Source: Lachnospiraceae bacterium FE2018
GTDB lineage: Bacteria; Bacillota; Clostridia; Lachnospirales; Lachnospiraceae
Reading direction: 5' to 3'
DNA: 64,000 bases
Assembly (NCBI GenBank): GCA_000702845.1
Contig: JNKK01000011.1
Coordinates: 1-64,000 of the forward strand
How positions within the stretch are numbered: position 1 is the first letter of the stretch; each line of letters opens with the position of its first letter. This document shows positions 62,751 to 64,000 of this stretch, piece by piece. The translations under genes and the position numbers were made by a program. Under the pieces are notes generated by a model. That model saw nothing but the letters and a program-made list of their open reading frames with translations, was not told the origin of the DNA and did not search any database.

Positions 62751-63554
62751 ATGGAATTTGTAAATGAAGCGATCAATCAGATTGATGCCCTGAATATTGA
62801 TAAGGTTGATGAATTTCGTGAGTTCCGGCAGGAATACACACATCTGATGATGGAATACCGCTGTGCGATCATGGAAATCGAGACGAAGCTGAATGTTCTG
62901 AACAATGAGTTTGCGCTTTCCTATAACAGAAACCCGATTCAGACCATCAAATCCAGACTGAAAAGGCCGGACAGTCTTTTGAAAAAACTGCGGAGGAAAG
63001 ATCTGGATGTCACGATTGAGAATATTGAAAAGCACATGTCTGACATTGCGGGCGTTCGGATTGTGTGCAGCTTTCCGGAGGACATTTATTCGATTGCAGA
63101 TCTGCTTCTGCATCAGGATGATGTCCGGATGATTGATATTAAAGACTATATCAAGCACCCGAAGGACAGCGGTTACAGAAGTCTGCATCTGATTGTGGAA
63201 ATACCAATCTTCCTGTCAAGGGAGAAGAAGATGCGCCGCGTCGAGATTCAATGCCGGACCATTGCGATGGATTTCTGGGCAAGTGTGGAGCATCAGCTGA
63301 AGTACAACAAAGATCTTGAAAATACGGAAGAGATCACCGAAGAACTGCGAGAGTGCGCGGATGTCATTACGGCAGTTGATTTCCGCATGCAGGAAATCCG
63401 GGGAAAAATCGAGTATGCGGATACGCCGCAGCCTGAGACAAAAGATGTGGAACCACCGCCGACCGATCAGCGGATTTTCAAATTATACAGGAAAGAACGC
63501 TCGATGGGATCTTCGCATGATTATCTGCAGGATCTGATTGAAAAGGGAGAATAA
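62751..63554 (+). CDS. Small alarmone synthetase (RelA/SpoT-domain GTP pyrophosphokinase)
   Basis: The 267-residue protein has only the synthetase domain of the RelA/SpoT family. Motifs are SRLKRPDSLLKKL (68-80), IAGVRIVCSFPEDIY (99-113), KHPKDSGYRSLHLIVE (135-150), and EIQCRTIAMDFWASVEHQLKY (165-185, in two blocks). No HD hydrolase, TGS or ACT domain is present, so it is a RelQ/RelP-type SAS making (p)ppGpp. GGGGAG six bases before the ATG at 62751 favours this start over an upstream TTG. It ends six bases before the Hsp70 gene. Confidence 0.92.
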   Translation: MEFVNEAINQIDALNIDKVDEFREFRQEYTHLMMEYRCAIMEIETKLNVLNNEFALSYNRNPIQTIKSRLKRPDSLLKKLRRKDLDVTIENIEKHMSDIAGVRIVCSFPEDIYSIADLLLHQDDVRMIDIKDYIKHPKDSGYRSLHLIVEIPIFLSREKKMRRVEIQCRTIAMDFWASVEHQLKYNKDLENTEEITEELRECADVITAVDFRMQEIRGKIEYADTPQPETKDVEPPPTDQRIFKLYRKERSMGSSHDYLQDLIEKGE

Positions 63555-63560
63555 ACCGAA

Positions 63561-64000
63561 ATGGGCAGAGTCATCGGTATTGACCTCGGAACGACAAACA
63601 GCTGTGTCGCCTGCTTTGAGGGCGGCATGCCGGTCGTGATCAGCAATTCAGAAGGAAGCCGGACAACGCCTTCTGTTGTGGCGTTTTCAAAAATCGGAGA
63701 ACGTCTGGTGGGAAGCACGGCGAAGCGCCAGGCGGCAGTCAATGCATCCAGGACGATTACATCTGTCAAACGGCAGATGGGGACAGATTATCGTTTCCGG
63801 GCAGAGGATCATGACTATACGCCGCAGGAAATTTCCGCCATGATTCTGCAGAAGCTGAAAAAGGATGCAGAAGCATACCTCGGAACAGAGGTAACGGGTG
63901 CGGTAATTACGGTTCCGGCTTATTTCAATGACGCGCAGCGGCAGGCGACCAAGGATGCAGGACGCATCGCGGGACTGGAAGTACTGCGTATCATCAATGA
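63561..64000 (+). CDS. Hsp70-family chaperone, 5' part (cut by the window end)
   Basis: The first 146 codons encode the start of an Hsp70 ATPase domain: [30 protein letters not shown], the [19 protein letters not shown] segment and [20 protein letters not shown]. It reads through to the last base, so the gene is incomplete here. AAAAGGGAG lies upstream. The usual dnaK neighbours hrcA, grpE and dnaJ are not seen before it; the preceding gene is the small alarmone synthetase. It could be a dnaK paralogue. Confidence 0.93.
   Translation, partial: MGRVIGIDLGTTNSCVACFEGGMPVVISNSEGSRTTPSVVAFSKIGERLVGSTAKRQAAVNASRTITSVKRQMGTDYRFRAEDHDYTPQEISAMILQKLKKDAEAYLGTEVTGAVITVPAYFNDAQRQATKDAGRIAGLEVLRIIN

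Overview
The window is 64 kb of low-to-medium GC chromosome from an anaerobic clostridial Firmicute, most likely a Lachnospiraceae-type gut bacterium. Reasons: acetate formation by a pta-ackA pair; [NiFe] hydrogenase maturation genes; 2[4Fe-4S] ferredoxin; class A RNase P RNA; a UPF0237/UPF0210 pair; AGGAGG-type ribosome binding sites almost everywhere; and Firmicutes gene strings (plsX-acpP-rnc-smc-ftsY, pyrH-frr-uppS-cdsA-dxr-rseP, dnaG-rpoD-trmK-nif3). Nearly all genes are on the plus strand. No insertion sequence, prophage, CRISPR array or integrase is visible.

Layout. 1-2.95 kb: the end of an 86-bp hairpin repeat array, hypD, hypE and a small acidic protein. 3.1-6.8 kb: azlCD (minus), a Nudix hydrolase, a DUF1846 protein with a good promoter and operator-like dyad, and a small ferredoxin (minus). 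7.0-22.6 kb: rpsF-rpsR without the usual ssb, ftsW, a sirtuin with altered NAD motifs, gltX, a UvrD-like helicase, a membrane zinc-finger protein, polA, coaE, a YycJ-like metallo-beta-lactamase-fold protein, the ACT/UPF0210 pair, tmcAL and a membrane C39-like protein. 22.8-34.9 kb: pta-ackA, rpmF, an Ig-like lipoprotein, plsX-acpP-rnc-smc-ftsY, threonine deaminase and queH. 34.9-43.6 kb: argH, a macrodomain/class M sirtuin pair, an ACT protein, an alanyl-tRNA editing protein (minus), a GC-rich element, ilvE, a second 86-bp hairpin array and an Orn/Lys/Arg decarboxylase. 43.7-54.1 kb: exonuclease III, a GH13 protein lacking the catalytic motifs, a DUF5662 protein, aspartate kinase, a long perfect hairpin and pyrH-frr-uppS-cdsA-dxr-rseP. 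54.2-64 kb: tRNA-Leu(AAG) (minus), dgt, dnaG, rpoD, trmK, nif3-like, a TGS-nucleoside kinase, rnpB, maf, a small alarmone synthetase and the start of an Hsp70 gene.

Most of the window is housekeeping: translation, replication, cell envelope and isoprenoid synthesis, and phospholipid synthesis. The unusual layer is the repeats. At least eight short tandem repeats (15 to 86 bp period) sit in gene tails, leaders, intergenic gaps and inside proteins. The most striking are two arrays of hairpins with an 86-bp period, 41 kb apart, each ending about 75-115 bp before a gene start (hypD; the decarboxylase). Other points worth a second look are the stripped-down macrodomain/SirTM pair, the GH13-like protein without its catalytic residues, the sirtuin without the canonical NAD motif, the 24-bp-arm hairpin before pyrH and the absence of ssb and yceD from their usual places. 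All calls were made by reading the sequence; no database search was run.
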